A stretch of 9,133 nt of DNA from NCBI GenBank assembly GCA_030600525.1, contig JAUVLX010000128.1, forward strand, positions 1 through 9,133, read 5' to 3'. The DNA comes from Desulfobulbus sp. (GTDB taxonomy: Bacteria; Desulfobacterota; Desulfobulbia; Desulfobulbales; Desulfobulbaceae). The notes beneath the pieces are model-generated. The model was not told the DNA's origin. It searched no databases and saw nothing but the letters and a program-made list of their open reading frames with translations. Shown here piece by piece: positions 8,501 through 9,133 of the stretch. The number at the start of each line of letters is the position of its first letter. The first letter of the stretch is position 1. The position numbers and the translations under genes are program-made.

Positions 8501-8669
8501 CTGCACCGTTGGCCACCAGCCATTTCTGCAGATACAATTTTGCGCCAAAAGGTACCAGGGATATGGCAGCACCGACTACTATCAGTACCACAACAAAAAT
8601 CCGAGTTACTCTTTTAGCCCAGAGCCGCCTTACGAGTGAAGCCCTTTCTTTTTCTGCGGTCTTTGCCAT
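5511..8669 (-). CDS. DUF748 / AsmA-like envelope protein
   Basis: A 1052-residue protein with a basic N-terminus and one membrane anchor (about residues 23-45), followed by a long beta-rich periplasmic region. The opening after the anchor, with INPFTGTVGLHGVDV (66-80), is typical of DUF748 proteins of the AsmA/TamB-like group, proposed to bridge the envelope and affect lipid traffic. A Ser/Glu/Gln-rich linker lies at about 674-701. The diagnostic DUF748 tail LPVPLDVALSMLRDSSGNIE (853-872) plus VPVSGKVDDLHFGL (875-888) is present. A Gly/Ala-rich hydrophobic stretch follows (890-925), then TLTFRENAEELSEEQKKTL (937-955), as in OmpA-like ends of this family. The ATG at 8669 has only a weak upstream AGGCG. 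The gene converges with the binding-protein gene, 36 bases apart, and no clear shared terminator hairpin is seen between them. Its cargo and exact role are unknown. Confidence 0.88.
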   Translation of the reverse strand: MAKTAEKERASLVRRLWAKRVTRIFVVVLIVVGAAISLVPFGAKLYLQKWLVANGADSAIVQKIRINPFTGTVGLHGVDVRHNDKQVFSDSTIKLNIGLGMLFSREAHVQEATLANVVIDLERFKDGSFRIGSYTLAGQVEETADQAVGVASAGEINPWLLFVREVDIENVIVHYKQPDLNMTCVVEKGSIVKFNTNPEEKKGSVSLKGLFNDAPFDIQLSQVAVLPHLFLEGRVKLAAVDLQDFRELLKPYVSPFQGVAGLDGTFTFTMDNSNSMDVLYDGAIGYNKGELGGDQWLVDGTANWLGKVAFQMNNNEIQVATEGIMELVAPSFSLHAGADKLAVGSEKLAYEGKVIYTQQFGDVYKATVDTDGRLRGQLTEFGMPSISIGQGTLDAKGTTKVALGNKLRVTYQGRLDLTDTRVDLEDRVSTEGHRLVWNGLGKYSLEKKSQEVVAKGKLTTEKLAVDLKSSGMQIAQAKGSVQSDLTLKFTDNQPFFSGKASVEAADMQLNKGETSLVQLGSLAIRDAKDDTQGGLAVASVELSNLVVAQSEISPVQVSLPSAVMGNISSPDFTTIAVGELKLTKPEVTDKQNNKQLAVLESIQAVDINAAVNGAVTADKLMADGGEFFLSGKPDASPLVTLGGIEARALQWSVADGFFSKAVTVDSLYANITREKAATESGTSGQQPESAEEDVASQEKKHGLPVRINTINVVGKSGFGFTDTTLSSTFFTELLLDQGQINDIDLNQPEKPFSYALQGAFDTYSPLKIEGTCAPVAEKFLLNQKTTLKNYSLQKLSPYVVDAIGTYFVSGQLDLVSTKKIVGDDLDLDNDFVFQGIEAQTVNAELAAKLNNKLPVPLDVALSMLRDSSGNIELAVPVSGKVDDLHFGLTDIVITAMGTAIAIGVAPYLAYTFLGPTGALVYLGGKIGQALLETNLPTLTFRENAEELSEEQKKTLEKVGKAIRSDAKSTYSICAKVALSELGDGEQATEQSGYAIASDEKLGKQLFDIGESRSMAVKTFLEETMDVNSEQLLICNPGINHEKGGATIIEFKK

Positions 8670-8716
8670 GATCTTTTCGCCTGTTATGTTAAAAGTAAAA
8701 AAAGCTGCCTAGTAAA

Positions 8717-8745
8717 AAAGTAAACGAGATCAGTTTTTTGCTCAA
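8717..8745 (-). promoter_or_regulatory. Candidate promoter for the DUF748 gene
   Basis: On the minus strand, TTGAGC (8740-8745) and TACTTT (8717-8722) are separated by exactly 17 bases, giving a modest sigma-70 match about 50 bases before the DUF748 start codon. The -35 hexamer lies one base from the direct repeat flanking the palindromic element, so the element's insertion could have influenced this promoter. Sequence match only. Confidence 0.3.
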
Positions 8746-8746
8746 G

Positions 8747-8753
8747 TCCTAAG
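8747..8753 (+). repeat. Left copy of 7-base direct repeat, candidate target-site duplication
   Basis: TCCTAAG here is repeated exactly at 8929-8935 on the other side of the palindromic element. Paired direct repeats at the ends of an inverted-repeat element are what transposase-mediated insertion leaves. Confidence 0.55.
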
Positions 8754-8928
8754 AAGCTGTCCGTAAATAAGTTGGACAATATCGCGCTCATCTTCAGGTT
8801 AGATTTGGGTGATCTAATTGAACAAAGCCGCAGGCGTAGTTGTGCTACGCTGAGGACTTTGTGATTGAAGATCACCCAAATCTAACCTGAAGATGCGATG
8901 CGAGATGTTCAAGTTATTTACGGACAAC
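8754..8928. mobile_element. MITE-like near-palindromic element, 175 bases, non-coding
   Basis: The element is almost a single large inverted repeat. The outer arms, 8756-8778 and 8906-8928, match at 20 of 23 positions and share the core TGTCCGTAAATAA. The inner arms, 8789-8815 and 8869-8895, are perfectly complementary over 27 bases. At the centre, ACAAAG/CTTTGT (8822-8827 with 8857-8862) encloses an internal loop and the hairpin GCGTAG-TTGTG-CTACGC (8834-8850). Exact 7-base direct repeats flank it. There is no room for a transposase, so it would have to be moved in trans. I do not recognise the parent insertion sequence. If transcribed from either side, it would fold into one long hairpin. 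Alternatives are a REP/BIME-like repeat or a structured RNA. It sits between the DUF748 gene and the rightmost gene, which point away from each other. Confidence 0.75.
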
Positions 8929-8935
8929 TCCTAAG
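8929..8935 (+). repeat. Right copy of 7-base direct repeat, candidate target-site duplication
   Basis: TCCTAAG is identical to 8747-8753 and directly abuts the right outer arm of the palindromic element (ending CGGACAAC). On the left, two extra bases (AA) separate the repeat from the matching arm, so the exact element boundary is uncertain by a few bases. Confidence 0.55.
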
Positions 8936-9110
8936 TATCGAGAAACAAGTCGAAACAAACATTGAAGACTTTTCAAGAATATCTACACCAGCACAATTAC
9001 GCATTAAATACGGACCTTACAGCTGCCAGCAGGAGCAGGACTAGTAGAGAGTTCCCTTCGCGGTTGACTTCTTTCTTTTGCTACATTACTTACAATATCA
9101 AATAATACTC

Positions 9111-9116
9111 AAGGAG
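9111..9116 (+). promoter_or_regulatory. Ribosome binding site of the right-edge gene
   Basis: AAGGAG is placed six bases before the ATG at 9123, the same sequence and spacing as used by the decarboxylase gene. This makes a genuine start codon at the window edge likely. Confidence 0.7.
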
Positions 9117-9122
9117 CACCCA

Positions 9123-9133
9123 ATGGAAAAAAT
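9123..9133 (+). CDS. Start of a gene cut by the window edge
   Basis: Only ATG GAA AAA AT is present, encoding Met-Glu-Lys and a partial codon, so the product cannot be named. The strong ribosome binding site just upstream supports it as a real start. A TTGACT (9064-9069) and a TACAAT (9091-9096) lie upstream but are 21 bases apart, too far for a standard promoter, so the transcription start is unresolved. The 187 bases between the palindromic element and this start show no other feature. Confidence 0.6.

Noticed and set aside
8684..8875. A 63-residue minus-strand frame overlapping the palindromic element
   Set aside because: Most of it is the element's inverted-repeat sequence plus A/T-rich flank, and no protein similarity is apparent.

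Overview
The window looks like a chromosomal segment of a Gram-negative bacterium. It carries a lipoprotein with a lipobox, and an AsmA-like DUF748 protein that only makes sense in a cell with two membranes. Base composition is balanced, with A/T-rich intergenic regions. A deltaproteobacterial (Desulfobulbales-like) source is my impression from the mix of genes and is not proven by the sequence. No rRNA, tRNA, CRISPR array or phage gene was seen.

Layout. Positions 1-534 are non-coding and hold candidate promoters and two palindromes ahead of a glutamate decarboxylase gene (535-1929, +), which ends at a strong intrinsic terminator (about 1972-2013). After a further gap of about 325 bases comes a two-gene unit on the + strand. 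Its first gene encodes a 659-residue protein that fuses a degenerate diacylglycerol-kinase-like region to a polytopic DUF389 (TIGR00341-type) membrane domain (2340-4319). Three bases later starts a periplasmic binding lipoprotein of the branched-chain amino acid receptor type (4323-5474). Converging on it from the right is a 1052-residue DUF748/AsmA-like envelope protein (5511-8669, -). Upstream of that gene is a 175-base near-palindromic, MITE-like element (8754-8928) bracketed by 7-base direct repeats. The window ends at the first codons of another + strand gene (9123 onward) with a good ribosome binding site.

How the genes may work together. The decarboxylase should consume a proton while turning glutamate into GABA, and it keeps the penultimate histidine that shuts the E. 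coli enzyme at neutral pH. No glutamate/GABA antiporter is present here. The DUF389 fusion and the binding lipoprotein are almost certainly co-transcribed. With no ABC permease or ATPase nearby, they may form a ligand-sensing or transport pair at the inner membrane, and this is the least explained unit of the window. The DUF748 protein is likely involved in envelope or lipid homeostasis. Its closeness to a lipid-kinase-like protein is suggestive only.
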